Source: an uncultured Bulleidia sp.
GTDB lineage: Bacteria; Bacillota_I; Bacilli_A; Erysipelotrichales; Erysipelotrichaceae
DNA length: 12,931 nucleotides
Direction of reading: 5' to 3'
Assembly (NCBI GenBank): GCA_934757945.1
Contig: CAKVLT010000055.1
Coordinates: 1 to 12,931 of the forward strand
The notes under the pieces were generated by a model. The model saw nothing but the letters and a program-made list of their open reading frames with translations. It made no database searches and had not been told where the DNA came from. Each line of letters begins with the position of its first letter. Position 1 is the first letter of the stretch. Positions 1 to 7,082 of the stretch are shown in pieces. The position numbers and the translations under genes are program-made.

Positions 1-273
1 CTGGAAACAGAGTTCAATCTTAAAGAGTATGGTGAAACATTAAAGAATGAAGGTAAAGAAGAAGGGTTAAAAGAAGGAAAGGAAATCGGCAAACAGGAAG
101 GCTTGGAAGAAGGACAGAAAATAGGCGAGCAGAAAAAAGCAGTGGAGACCTGTAAGAGAATGCTGGTCAATCCTGTGTATACCTTACAGATGATTCAGGA
201 GTTAACAGGATTTACAGAAGAAGAAATTCAAAAGATTAAAAGGAAACTCAGGCAAGATAATTTAGTACTTTAA
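1..273 (+). CDS. C-terminal end of an Rpn-family (PD-(D/E)XK transposase-like) protein, 5' end outside the window
   Basis: Frame 1 is open from the first base to TAA at 271-273 and encodes the last 90 residues of a larger protein. The visible part has a highly charged repetitive stretch of Lys/Glu/Gly (about residues 17-42, with repeated E-G-x-K/E-x-G units), then a helical tail with a T-L-Q-M-I-Q-E-L-T-G-F-T-E-E-E-I core. This Glu/Gly/Lys segment plus a small tail helix is the usual C-terminus of Rpn/PDDEXK_2 recombination-promoting nucleases, where the N-terminal nuclease domain lies upstream. The catalytic domain is not visible, so I cannot tell whether the gene is intact. A hairpin follows within 10 bases. 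The family assignment rests on the tail alone. A second tail of the same kind is at 11068-11355. Confidence 0.6.
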   Translation: METEFNLKEYGETLKNEGKEEGLKEGKEIGKQEGLEEGQKIGEQKKAVETCKRMLVNPVYTLQMIQELTGFTEEEIQKIKRKLRQDNLVL

Positions 274-281
274 GATGAAAG

Positions 282-314
282 AACCCTGTAGAGCAGATAT
301 GCTTTACAGGGTTT
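282..314 (+). terminator. Hairpin terminator after the Rpn-like gene
   Basis: Arms 282-294 and 301-313 pair over 13 positions (one G:T), starting AACCCTGTA and ending TACAGGGTT, around a 6-base loop. The T-tract is short (TTT, then ATT). It lies 8 bases past the stop codon. Read on the other strand it could also help stop the regulator gene that ends at 402. Confidence 0.65.
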
Positions 315-401
315 ATTAAAAATGGATCTGGAATATATCCTTTTGGAAAGAGAATGTTTCATTGAATTGCCATGATGTTATTGCAGGAGTTCAGATGTGT
401 A

Positions 402-1166
402 TTACATAACCTTGGCAAGAGCGTTTAACAATACTTCTATAAAGATAAAGAATAATGCCTGGTTGTCTAAAAAAGAAAAGGAATTATCATGTGTGACACG
501 AGGTATGGAGAAGTAATAGTCTACTTCATCCTTGAAAGGCAATGAAGGGTTGGTGGTGATCAAAGCAAACTGTGCACTCTGCTGATGAATGTCGTGCATA
601 CAGTTTTCATAGAATTTCAGATTATCTGCCACTGAGAAGGCAATTACAAGATCATCTTCCTTTAAGAGGTTCAAAGTGTCTGTAATTTCTACGGAATCCT
701 GTACATATTTGGTGTCTATGCCTATACGTAATAAACGGCCTTCCAGTTGTTGTGCAGACAGTGCGGATCTGGAAATGCCCAGGATACGTATTTTTTTTGA
801 TCTCTTGATTTTACAAGCAAGGGAATGTAATTGTTCATCGGTTATATACTTGTTAAATTCCTGCAGAGCCTTGATATAGATATTGGTGATGGATATAGGA
901 GAATCTTCATGATAGTTGGTGGATACTTCTGCATTATTACTGACAAGGAAACGGTTCAGAGCGTATTTGAATTCGGAGTAGCCTGAAAAACCCAGTTTTT
1001 TGGCAAAACGGATAAGTGCCGCCTTACTGGTGTTTGTTTCAACCGCAAGTTTTTCAATGGTATATCTTCCTGCGTCTGTCGGATGGTTTATGATGTAACA
1101 GGCTATATCCTGTTCGTTTTTTGTGTAGGAAGAGGACTGTTCCTGAATCAGATCAATAATATTCAT
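402..1166 (-). CDS. MurR/RpiR family transcriptional regulator (HTH + SIS domain)
   Basis: The protein has 254 residues. The N-terminal HTH_6 domain (about 1-75) includes a recognition region around T-S-K-A-A-L-I-R-F-A-K-K-L-G-F (46-60) and G-Y-S-E-F (62-66), which is typical of RpiR regulators. A C-terminal SIS fold (about 110-250) contains I-R-I-L-G-I-S-R-S (126-134). SIS domains of this family bind phosphosugars, so the effector is probably a phosphorylated amino sugar or other sugar; that is inference. I chose the ATG at 1166 because AAAAGGAG sits 6 bases upstream of it. The frame stays open 11 codons further to 1199, but that start lacks a ribosome site. The gene is divergent from a sulfatase across a 146-bp gap, so it is likely the local regulator of sulfated sugar use and perhaps of itself. 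Confidence 0.88.
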   Translation of the reverse strand: MNIIDLIQEQSSSYTKNEQDIACYIINHPTDAGRYTIEKLAVETNTSKAALIRFAKKLGFSGYSEFKYALNRFLVSNNAEVSTNYHEDSPISITNIYIKALQEFNKYITDEQLHSLACKIKRSKKIRILGISRSALSAQQLEGRLLRIGIDTKYVQDSVEITDTLNLLKEDDLVIAFSVADNLKFYENCMHDIHQQSAQFALITTNPSLPFKDEVDYYFSIPRVTHDNSFSFLDNQALFFIFIEVLLNALAKVM

Positions 1167-1201
1167 AGGTGTCTCCTTTTGGTGTGTAGTGTATGCCAAT
1201 C

Positions 1202-1210
1202 ATTGTAACA
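1202..1210 (-). promoter_or_regulatory. Extended -10 promoter of the RpiR regulator
   Basis: The minus strand reads TGTTACAAT, an extended -10 (TG-N-TACAAT), 36 bases before the chosen start codon. No good -35 stands 17 bp upstream, which extended -10 promoters tolerate. Confidence 0.45.
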
Positions 1211-1230
1211 CAATTAACGGAAAATGAGAA

Positions 1231-1260
1231 AAAGTTCAAATTACATTGAAATAAAGTTCA
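1231..1260. promoter_or_regulatory. Candidate RpiR operator: AAAGTTCA direct repeats with an inner inverted repeat
   Basis: AAAGTTCA occurs at 1231-1238 and again at 1253-1260, exactly 22 bp apart (two helical turns). The first copy also forms an inverted repeat GTTCAA-N6-TTGAAA (1234-1251) whose right arm is the -35 box of the sulfatase promoter. A further arm pair, TGAGT (1262-1266) and ACTCA (1271-1275), covers the -10. The position between divergent genes makes this the natural binding region for the neighbouring regulator. No binding evidence is available from sequence. Confidence 0.4.
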
Positions 1261-1273
1261 GTGAGTGTATACT
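1246..1273 (+). promoter_or_regulatory. Sigma-A type promoter of the sulfatase gene
   Basis: TTGAAA (1246-1251), a 16-bp spacer and TATACT (1268-1273) stand 40 bases before the sulfatase ATG. Both boxes overlap the inverted repeats described for the candidate operator, a layout that fits repression. Confidence 0.65.
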
Positions 1274-1312
1274 CATGATAGAAACTATAGAAATAGAAAG
1301 GAGTAGTTCACT

Positions 1313-2815
1313 ATGAAAAAACCTAATATTGTGTATTTTGTGGCAGATCAGATGAGAAGTGATTCTTTACATCATCTGGGCTGTGAAGCCAGCCAGACTC
1401 CTAATCTGGATACGATTGTAAAGGAAGGTGTTTCTTTTGAAAATGCCTATTGTCAGAATCCTGTATGTGTTCCTTCAAGATGTTCTTTCTTAACAGGACT
1501 ATACCCACATACAACAGGACACAGAACGATTCATTATCTGCAAAATGAAGGAGAACCTAATTTCCTGCGTACTATGAAAGAACAGGGGTATGAAGTTATA
1601 TGGTGTGGAAGAAATGATATTATCCCTGCAGATCGTTCCAAAGCAGAATTCTGTGATCGTTACTATAACGGATTGGATATGGCAGATACGAAAGATCATC
1701 TATCCAAGAATCATGCAGTGCCGCATGCAAAGGAAGATCTTCCGGATGTTCCTGTACATACAGAACCTGGATATTATGCTCATTTCAGGGGAAAGATTTC
1801 TTATGAAGAAGCTCATGGACAGGGAAGCCATGGCATGGGCGGTGCTGACTGGGGCTGTGTGGAAGCTGCTTTAAATTACATTGAAGAAAAATCAAAAGAG
1901 CCAGATTCCAAACCATTCTTCTTATATGTCACACTGGCTTTCCCACATCCACCTTATGGATGTGAAGATCCATGGTACTCTGCTATTGACAGAAGCAAGT
2001 GTGAACATAGAAGACCTAGTGCTTTGACTTTAAATAAACCAAGTATGTTAAAAGGTATTGCAGAAAAACAGAACCTGAAAGACTGGGGAGAAGAGAACTT
2101 TATTGAAATGAGAGCTGTCTATCTTGCCATGGTATCCAGATTTGATGCTCAGTTCGGTATGTTGTGTGATAAGTTAAAGGACTGTGGTATGTATGATGAT
2201 ACAAGTATCTTTGTATTCTCTGATCATGGTGATTACACTGGAGATTACGATATTGCAGAAAAAGTACAGAACTGTTTTGATGATCCTGTAAGTAATGTAC
2301 CGTTAATTGTTAAACCAGCTACACAGTTTAAAGTCACTCCTCGTATCTCCAAAGCTCTTGTAGAGTTAACAGATATTACTGCTACAGTAGAAGAGATGAC
2401 TGGTGTGAAAACTGAATATGTGCATTTCGGTAAATCTTTATTGCCAGTACTTGAAGAAGAAAAGGAACATAAGGATGCAGTGTTCTGTGAAGGGGGCAGA
2501 ATTCATGGAGAATACTGGGCTATGGAAAGAGGCCATAACCAGGACAGTGAATACTGGCCTAGATTAAGTACACAGTGTTCTGAAGGACCTGAGCACACTA
2601 AGGCAACCATGATTCGTATGGGTAATCTGAAATATGTCATGAGACTGTATGAAGAAGATGAATTGTATGACCTGGAGAAGGATCCAAAGGAATTACACAA
2701 TATCATCGAAGATCCATCCTATGCTGAAGATGTGCAGAAGATGAAGAACAGAATGTTAACATGGTATATGGAAACAGCAGATATTGTACCAAACAGAAAA
2801 GATCCAAGATTCTAG
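1313..2815 (+). CDS. Type I (formylglycine-dependent) sulfatase, cytoplasmic
   Basis: The protein has 500 residues and hydrolyses a sulfate ester by the alkaline-phosphatase-superfamily mechanism. The signature C-V-P-S-R at 52-56 gives Cys52 as the residue that an anaerobic sulfatase-maturing enzyme would oxidise to formylglycine. Metal and active-site positions visible are Asp12 (A-D-Q-M-R), His212 (F-P-H-P-P-Y) and Asp304-His305 in F-S-D-H-G-D. The tail has the common L-Y-D-L-E-K-D-P-K-E-L motif (451-461). There is no signal peptide, so it should act on sulfated sugars already inside the cell. AAAGGAG at 1297-1303 lies 9 bases before the ATG. The exact substrate (glycosaminoglycan, mucin sugar or other) cannot be read from sequence, and some members of this fold are phosphonate monoester hydrolases. 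No maturase gene is in the window. Confidence 0.88.
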   Translation: MKKPNIVYFVADQMRSDSLHHLGCEASQTPNLDTIVKEGVSFENAYCQNPVCVPSRCSFLTGLYPHTTGHRTIHYLQNEGEPNFLRTMKEQGYEVIWCGRNDIIPADRSKAEFCDRYYNGLDMADTKDHLSKNHAVPHAKEDLPDVPVHTEPGYYAHFRGKISYEEAHGQGSHGMGGADWGCVEAALNYIEEKSKEPDSKPFFLYVTLAFPHPPYGCEDPWYSAIDRSKCEHRRPSALTLNKPSMLKGIAEKQNLKDWGEENFIEMRAVYLAMVSRFDAQFGMLCDKLKDCGMYDDTSIFVFSDHGDYTGDYDIAEKVQNCFDDPVSNVPLIVKPATQFKVTPRISKALVELTDITATVEEMTGVKTEYVHFGKSLLPVLEEEKEHKDAVFCEGGRIHGEYWAMERGHNQDSEYWPRLSTQCSEGPEHTKATMIRMGNLKYVMRLYEEDELYDLEKDPKELHNIIEDPSYAEDVQKMKNRMLTWYMETADIVPNRKDPRF

Positions 2816-2819
2816 TATG

Positions 2820-2851
2820 AAGTGACCGGAGGTATCTCTGGTTACTTTTTT
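2820..2851 (+). terminator. Rho-independent terminator of the sulfatase gene
   Basis: A 12-bp stem (2820-2831 with 2836-2847, two G:T pairs) closes a GTAT tetraloop and runs into six T (2846-2851). It starts 4 bases after the stop codon. Confidence 0.9.
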
Positions 2852-2918
2852 CTTAAGAATACAAAAAAGAATGGAAGTTTCATGTTAGACTATTATCAAC
2901 GTGTAAACGTAAAAACAG

Positions 2919-2945
2919 TACATATATTTATCTAAGATATATGTA
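2919..2945. promoter_or_regulatory. Perfect inverted repeat just upstream of the MBOAT ribosome site
   Basis: TACATATAT (2919-2927) and ATATATGTA (2937-2945) are perfect 9-base arms around a 9-base spacer. A second palindrome TATCT-A-AGATA (2929-2939) lies inside it. The element ends 5 bases before the AGGAAGG ribosome site (2951-2957). It could be an operator or a leader hairpin that masks translation. No convincing -35/-10 pair was found in 2852-2918. Confidence 0.45.
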
Positions 2946-2966
2946 TGGAAAGGAAGGATGCCCTGT

Positions 2967-4454
2967 ATGACTTCTCATACATTATCATATAATGACCCTT
3001 TATTCTTTCTGATATTCCTGCCTGTATTTGTATGTATCTACGGAATATGCACACCTAAACTGAGAAAATGGGTATTACTGGTATTTAATTATGTATTCTT
3101 ACTGTTCTGGAGTAAGAAGTTAGTGATATGGCAGTTAGCTATCGTAATGATTTCCTGGGTGGTAGGTAAACTGTTAGGACATACCAAACATAAAAAAGCA
3201 GTGCTTAGAATCAGTATTCTTTCTATTCTGGGAATTCTTGGATATTTGAAATACTATAATTTTATAGGTTCTTTATTACCGATAGAATTTACTGCAAAAC
3301 AGCTTGCCATGCCTGTTGGTGTATCCTATTATTCCTTACAGGCTATTTCTTATGTAGCAGATCTGTACAATGGAAAGCTGGAAACACCTGCTTCACTTAT
3401 ATCCTTATGTAACTATCTGAGTTTTTTCCCTACAGTAGTAGAAGGACCTATTACAAGATATTCAGAATTAAAAGAAGAACTGGAACAGTGTCATGGGGTG
3501 ACCTATGATAATCTGCGTATAGGCTTTATCCGTATTCTCTTTGGTTTATATAAGAAGATGATACTGGCAGACAGAATCAATCCTGTGGTCAATACGTTGT
3601 TTACTTCCTATACCACCAATGGGTTCTTATGTGTACTGGCGGCTGTTCTATGTACTGTACAATTGTATATGGACTTCTCCGGTACGATTGATATTGCCAT
3701 AGGTGCCGCAAGAATGTTTGGTTTTGTGTTACCTGAAAACTTCAGGCAGCCTTTCTTTGCAAAGAATGCGTCAGACTTCTGGAGAAGATGGCATATTACT
3801 CTGGGTACATTCTTAAAAGACTATGTCTTTTATCCTGTATCTTTAAGTAAACCCATTCGAAAATTAACCAAATACGCAAGAAAGCACTGGGGGAAAACAG
3901 CAGCCAAGTTCTTGGGACCTTCCATTGCCTTCTTCTGCGTATGGATGGGAAATGGTGTATGGCATGGTCCTAACTGGACATACATAGGGTATGGCATGTA
4001 TTACTTTGTATTGGTTTTACTGGAATTATTCCTGGAGGGACCTTTAAAGAAGTCCAGGATAAATACAAACAGTACAGGTTTCAAAATCTTCAGATTTGTT
4101 AAACTATGTATCATTGTGGCTATTGGAGAAATGTTCTTCAGAGCAAGTACCTTTGCACAAGGGTGGACAATGTTTACCTCCATGTTTACAAGTTTCCAGT
4201 TACAGCAGGGTCTTGAAGTTATCCCTTCTTTAGGCCTGACGGGTAAGGAATGGATTGCCTTAGGTCTGTTATTTATACCAGTTATTATTGTCAGTGTCTT
4301 GAAAGAAAGAGGTATGCAGGTAGAAGAAAAGATACTCTCTTTACGTACACCATACAGATGGGCTATCTTATATTCCATCATGATTGCAGTGATTTTATTT
4401 GGTGCCTATGGTCCTGGATATGATGCTGTGGCTATGATGTATGCAAATTTTTAA
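2967..4454 (+). CDS. MBOAT family membrane O-acyltransferase (AlgI/DltB-like)
   Basis: The protein has 495 residues and is polytopic, with about ten hydrophobic segments starting near residue 12. Family hallmarks are the F-W-R-R-W-H-I-T-L motif (271-279) with the first conserved His at 276, and G-V-W-H-G-P-N-W (330-337) with the catalytic-type His at 333. Such enzymes move acyl groups across the membrane onto cell-wall or capsule glycans, D-alanyl carriers or similar acceptors; the acceptor here is unknown. I chose the ATG at 2967 because AGGAAGG (2951-2957) is 9 bases upstream, whereas the ATG at 2958 directly abuts that ribosome site. Normally an AlgJ/DltD-type SGNH partner lies next to such a gene. 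None is present, and the gene stands alone between two terminators. Confidence 0.88.
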   Translation: MTSHTLSYNDPLFFLIFLPVFVCIYGICTPKLRKWVLLVFNYVFLLFWSKKLVIWQLAIVMISWVVGKLLGHTKHKKAVLRISILSILGILGYLKYYNFIGSLLPIEFTAKQLAMPVGVSYYSLQAISYVADLYNGKLETPASLISLCNYLSFFPTVVEGPITRYSELKEELEQCHGVTYDNLRIGFIRILFGLYKKMILADRINPVVNTLFTSYTTNGFLCVLAAVLCTVQLYMDFSGTIDIAIGAARMFGFVLPENFRQPFFAKNASDFWRRWHITLGTFLKDYVFYPVSLSKPIRKLTKYARKHWGKTAAKFLGPSIAFFCVWMGNGVWHGPNWTYIGYGMYYFVLVLLELFLEGPLKKSRINTNSTGFKIFRFVKLCIIVAIGEMFFRASTFAQGWTMFTSMFTSFQLQQGLEVIPSLGLTGKEWIALGLLFIPVIIVSVLKERGMQVEEKILSLRTPYRWAILYSIMIAVILFGAYGPGYDAVAMMYANF

Positions 4455-4461
4455 AAAATAG

Positions 4462-4507
4462 AAAACAAGTGAAGTGTATGCAGCAATGCAATGACTTCAC
4501 TTGTTTT
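4462..4507. terminator. Bidirectional terminator between convergent MBOAT and ATPase genes
   Basis: Perfect 14-bp arms at 4462-4475 and 4494-4507 begin AAAACAAGTG and end CACTTGTTTT, giving T-runs on both strands. The loop holds a small TGCA-GCAA-TGCA hairpin (4479-4490). It lies 7 bases after the MBOAT stop and 3 bases after the ATPase stop on the other strand. Confidence 0.9.
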
Positions 4508-4510
4508 GCA

Positions 4511-5743
4511 TTACAGGTATTCTATTGGAAGAGCCATCAGGTTTTCTCGTAAATATGTCTTTTTATCTATCAGGCACAGAAGAATGCCTGTGCCTCTTTT
4601 TTTGTCTGGAATTTTATCCAGGACAGTGTTGGCAGATGCCATGGCAACTTTTGGATTTCCACTCATTTTGATTTCTATTGGATAGAGAACACCATTTTCT
4701 TCGATAACCAGGTCGATTTCGTTTTCTTTGTTTGAAGCTTTATCTTTTCCCCTGTAGTAGAAGATACTGAAGGAATAGTCTTTTCCTTCATTGGAATACG
4801 ATTTCAAAATCTCTGAAACAATAAACGTTTCAAACAGATTGCCTGCTACAGCAGAGTTTTTTAAAGCGTCTGCAGATAGCCATTTTGTTAAATAACACAC
4901 TAATCCTGTATCTCTGAAGTAAATCTTTGGGGATTTGATAGCCCTGGACAGACTGGAGGAACTGTATGGCTGTAATAAGTAAATGATTCCAGTTCTTTCC
5001 AAAACAGATATCCAGGCTTTAATAGTTGGCTCACTGACACCTACTTCACTGGCAATATTGGCATACTTCAGTATCTCACCAGTTCTTGCGGCAATACTGG
5101 TAAGAAATTTTGTGAAAGTGATACTGTCTGCAGAAATCAATTCGTGAATATCCCTTTCGATGTATGTAGATACGTAGGAAGAATAAAATTCCTGCCAGTC
5201 TCTGTCGATGACATATAGTTCCGGATAAGATCCTTTATGAATAATTTCCCATATATTGGAGTAAGATGTCAGATGTTTTTCTCTTTCCTGGATATATTCC
5301 TGAGTGGGTATGAAGTGCCTGTTAAATGGGATTTCATAAATTTCTCTTAAGGATAATCCAGATAACTCTGATATAGATACTCTTCCTGCAAGAGAATCGC
5401 TGACACCTTTCATCAGCTGTAATTTAGAAGAGCCAGATAGAATAAACTGACCTCTTTCTTCGGAGTTATCCACAATCAGTTTGATATTTTCCAATATTCC
5501 CGGTTCTTTTTGCACTTCATCAATAAAAAGTGGACAGGGGTTGTTTAAAAAGAATAACTTTGGCTCTTCATGTGCCTGAAGACGTGTTAAGGCATCATCA
5601 AAACTGGCGAGGGTATAGGAAGGAAAAGTCTCTTTTATAACCGTGGACTTTCCCACTTGTCTGGCTCCGGTGAGTAAAGCACATTTGCTGGTTTCTACAC
5701 GTTTTTTCAGAATGGGAGTAATTGCGCGGGGAATATATTTCAT
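4511..5743 (-). CDS. AAA-type ATPase with C-terminal DUF4143 domain
   Basis: The protein has 410 residues. The Walker A motif G-A-R-Q-V-G-K-S-T is at 26-34 and Walker B L-F-I-D-E at 72-76, followed by L-S-G-S-S-K and an A-G-R-V strand-turn typical of AAA_14 proteins. The C-terminal half fits DUF4143, including a winged-helix-like segment near 225-270 and a PD-(D/E)XK-like E-I-D-L-V-I ... Y-P-I-E-I-K at about 346-364. This family is abundant as single genes in anaerobes and archaea and its biological role is unknown; DNA transaction or conflict roles have been suggested. The start at 5743 is supported by AGAGGT 5 bases upstream and by a clear promoter. It is transcribed alone. It is full length, with no frameshift seen. 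Confidence 0.88.
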   Translation of the reverse strand: MKYIPRAITPILKKRVETSKCALLTGARQVGKSTVIKETFPSYTLASFDDALTRLQAHEEPKLFFLNNPCPLFIDEVQKEPGILENIKLIVDNSEERGQFILSGSSKLQLMKGVSDSLAGRVSISELSGLSLREIYEIPFNRHFIPTQEYIQEREKHLTSYSNIWEIIHKGSYPELYVIDRDWQEFYSSYVSTYIERDIHELISADSITFTKFLTSIAARTGEILKYANIASEVGVSEPTIKAWISVLERTGIIYLLQPYSSSSLSRAIKSPKIYFRDTGLVCYLTKWLSADALKNSAVAGNLFETFIVSEILKSYSNEGKDYSFSIFYYRGKDKASNKENEIDLVIEENGVLYPIEIKMSGNPKVAMASANTVLDKIPDKKRGTGILLCLIDKKTYLRENLMALPIEYL

Positions 5744-5776
5744 AAAGCACCTCTGTCTAATGTAAAATACAACTTT

Positions 5777-5805
5777 ATTATAGCCACAATATTTTGCGTA
5801 TACAA
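5777..5805 (-). promoter_or_regulatory. Sigma-A promoter of the AAA/DUF4143 gene
   Basis: On the minus strand TTGTAT (5805-5800), a 17-bp spacer and a consensus TATAAT (5782-5777) lie 33 bases before the start codon. The -35 begins only a few bases after the T-run of the upstream gene's terminator. Confidence 0.75.
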
Positions 5806-5808
5806 TAT

Positions 5809-5850
5809 AAAAAAAGCGTCAAATCTAAATTGTGACCTTAGATCTGACAC
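5809..5850 (-). terminator. Rho-independent terminator of the flavoprotein gene
   Basis: On the minus strand a 13-bp stem (5850-5838 with 5828-5816, two G:T pairs) with a 9-base loop is followed by seven T (5815-5809). It begins 8 bases after the stop codon. Confidence 0.9.
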
Positions 5851-5858
5851 TATTCCGA

Positions 5859-6485
5859 TTACTTGCCACTGGCAAAGTTAGTGAATGTGATTGTTTCTTT
5901 TTCCGGTAATCCGTATTTTTCTTTGCCTAAGGCAAAGCTTTTAACCATGAAGGCAATATTTTTTCCTAAAGTTCTCATGGTCTGTAAGCCTTCAGCATCT
6001 TTTAAAACTTCTTCTGCCTCTCCTCCATACACCATATTCCAGTACTGACTGGACGCAATTGGCATGGAGCTGATGGAGAAATATTTATTCAGTACATCAA
6101 AGGAAGCGGTATTACCACCTCTTCTGCAGGTAACAACTGCGGCACCTACTTTCATAGTCTTATCGATATCAAAAGTACTGAAGAAAAGCCTGTCCATAAA
6201 GGAGATAGCTCCTCCTGCAGGAGAACTGTAGTATACTGGTGCTCCTATAACAAAAGCATCGGCTTCTTGTAACTTAGGCGCAATTTCATTGACAATATCC
6301 TCAAATACGCATTTGTGTGTCTGTCTGCATTTTCTACAGCCAATACAACCACGAACATCTTTATTGCCTACATGAATCAGTTCTGTTTCCATGCCTTCTT
6401 TTTCCAATGTGTTTTTGAGTTCTGTTAAAGCTGTGTACGTACATCCGTTTGCCCTTGGGCTGCCATTAATCAATAATGCTTTCAT
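5859..6485 (-). CDS. Flavodoxin-fold NAD(P)H-dependent reductase of the iron-sulfur flavoprotein type
   Basis: The protein has 208 residues. The N-terminus L-L-I-N-G-S-P-R-A-N-G (4-14) is the FMN phosphate loop of the NADPH-dependent FMN reductase family, and G-A-P-V-Y-Y-S (about 83-89) is the second flavin contact. Between them Cys47, Cys50, Cys53 and Cys59 form C-x2-C-x2-C-x5-C, the compact cluster motif seen in iron-sulfur flavoproteins, so a 4Fe-4S cluster is possible. The likely role is electron transfer or reduction of quinones and similar acceptors in the cytoplasm. I chose the ATG at 6485, which has AAGGAG 9 bases upstream (6500-6495). A longer frame to 6545 would begin inside the promoter -35 box and is unlikely. 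The gene is monocistronic. Confidence 0.85.
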   Translation of the reverse strand: MKALLINGSPRANGCTYTALTELKNTLEKEGMETELIHVGNKDVRGCIGCRKCRQTHKCVFEDIVNEIAPKLQEADAFVIGAPVYYSSPAGGAISFMDRLFFSTFDIDKTMKVGAAVVTCRRGGNTASFDVLNKYFSISSMPIASSQYWNMVYGGEAEEVLKDAEGLQTMRTLGKNIAFMVKSFALGKEKYGLPEKETITFTNFASGK

Positions 6486-6516
6486 ACTTGTGTTCTCCTT
6501 ATTCTCTTTATCCTTA

Positions 6517-6545
6517 TTCATAGCAAACATCATTTTCTTCGTCAA
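6517..6545 (-). promoter_or_regulatory. Promoter of the flavoprotein gene
   Basis: On the minus strand TTGACG (6545-6540), a 17-bp spacer and TATGAA with an upstream TG-C extension (6522-6517) precede the start by about 32 bases. It excludes the upstream in-frame ATG at 6545 as a translation start. Confidence 0.6.
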
Positions 6546-6565
6546 TGAAGATGACCAGTCATGTA

Positions 6566-6574
6566 TGGTAAAAT
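6566..6574 (+). promoter_or_regulatory. Extended -10 promoter of the UPF0303/oxidoreductase pair
   Basis: TGG-TAAAAT is an extended -10, 27 bases before the UPF0303 start. The -35 region is weak (TGAAGA at about 6546). It lies back to back with the flavoprotein promoter. Confidence 0.4.
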
Positions 6575-6601
6575 ACTGTATATCAAAGGACGTTATTACT
6601 T

Positions 6602-7078
6602 ATGACACAATACGCTCAACAGGATCTGCAGGTTTTACATCAGCAAGAAGAAGATTTCAGATATCCGGTATTTACCAGTAAAGATGCTTTAAAACTTGGA
6701 TTAGCTATCATTGAAGAAGCAGAAAAAGAGGACAGAGGTATCGTGATACGTATTGTAAGAGAATCAGATGGTTTTGTCCTGTTTCAATATGGTATGGATG
6801 ATAAAGCAGAAAGAAATTATGTCTTTGCAGAAATGAAAAGACAATGTGTACTACAGTATCACCATAGCAGTGCATGGTGTTATGTGGCAAGCAGACTTGG
6901 AATAATAGATGTACAGACTTCAGGTGGCAGTTATCCTGTACTATTACAGGATGGAACATGTACAGCCACAGTATCCGTCAGTGGATTACATGAAGGTAAA
7001 GATCATACTGTAATACTGGCAGCATTGGAAAACATCTTTCATAAGAAAACAGTAAAATTTGAAAAGGAGCTGGTATAA
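6602..7078 (+). CDS. UPF0303 / PF03928 (HbpS-GlcG-like) family protein
   Basis: The protein has 158 residues, the usual UPF0303 length. The pattern is typical: a helical lead with E-E-D-F-R-Y-P-V-F (16-24), then D-A-L-K-L-G-L-A-I-I (28-37), a strand G-I-V-I-R-I-V (46-52), F-V-L-F-Q-Y (57-62) and an N-Y-V-F-A-E-M-K-R (about 71-79) helix. Relatives have been called heme-degrading or heme-binding, but the UPF0303 branch has no settled biochemical role and I do not assign one. There is no signal peptide. AAAGGA stands 11 bases before the ATG. The stop is 4 bases before the next gene, so the two are one transcript and probably translationally coupled. Confidence 0.8.
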   Translation: MTQYAQQDLQVLHQQEEDFRYPVFTSKDALKLGLAIIEEAEKEDRGIVIRIVRESDGFVLFQYGMDDKAERNYVFAEMKRQCVLQYHHSSAWCYVASRLGIIDVQTSGGSYPVLLQDGTCTATVSVSGLHEGKDHTVILAALENIFHKKTVKFEKELV

Positions 7079-7082
7079 GCAT

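Noticed and set aside
6486..6545. 20-residue N-terminal extension of the flavoprotein
   Set aside because: It would begin at the promoter -35 box, and the ATG at 6485 has a proper AAGGAG site.
7059..7082. TTG start giving eight more residues to the Gfo/Idh/MocA protein
   Set aside because: The added residues lie before the Rossmann strand, overlap the upstream gene and its ribosome site, and are not part of the fold.
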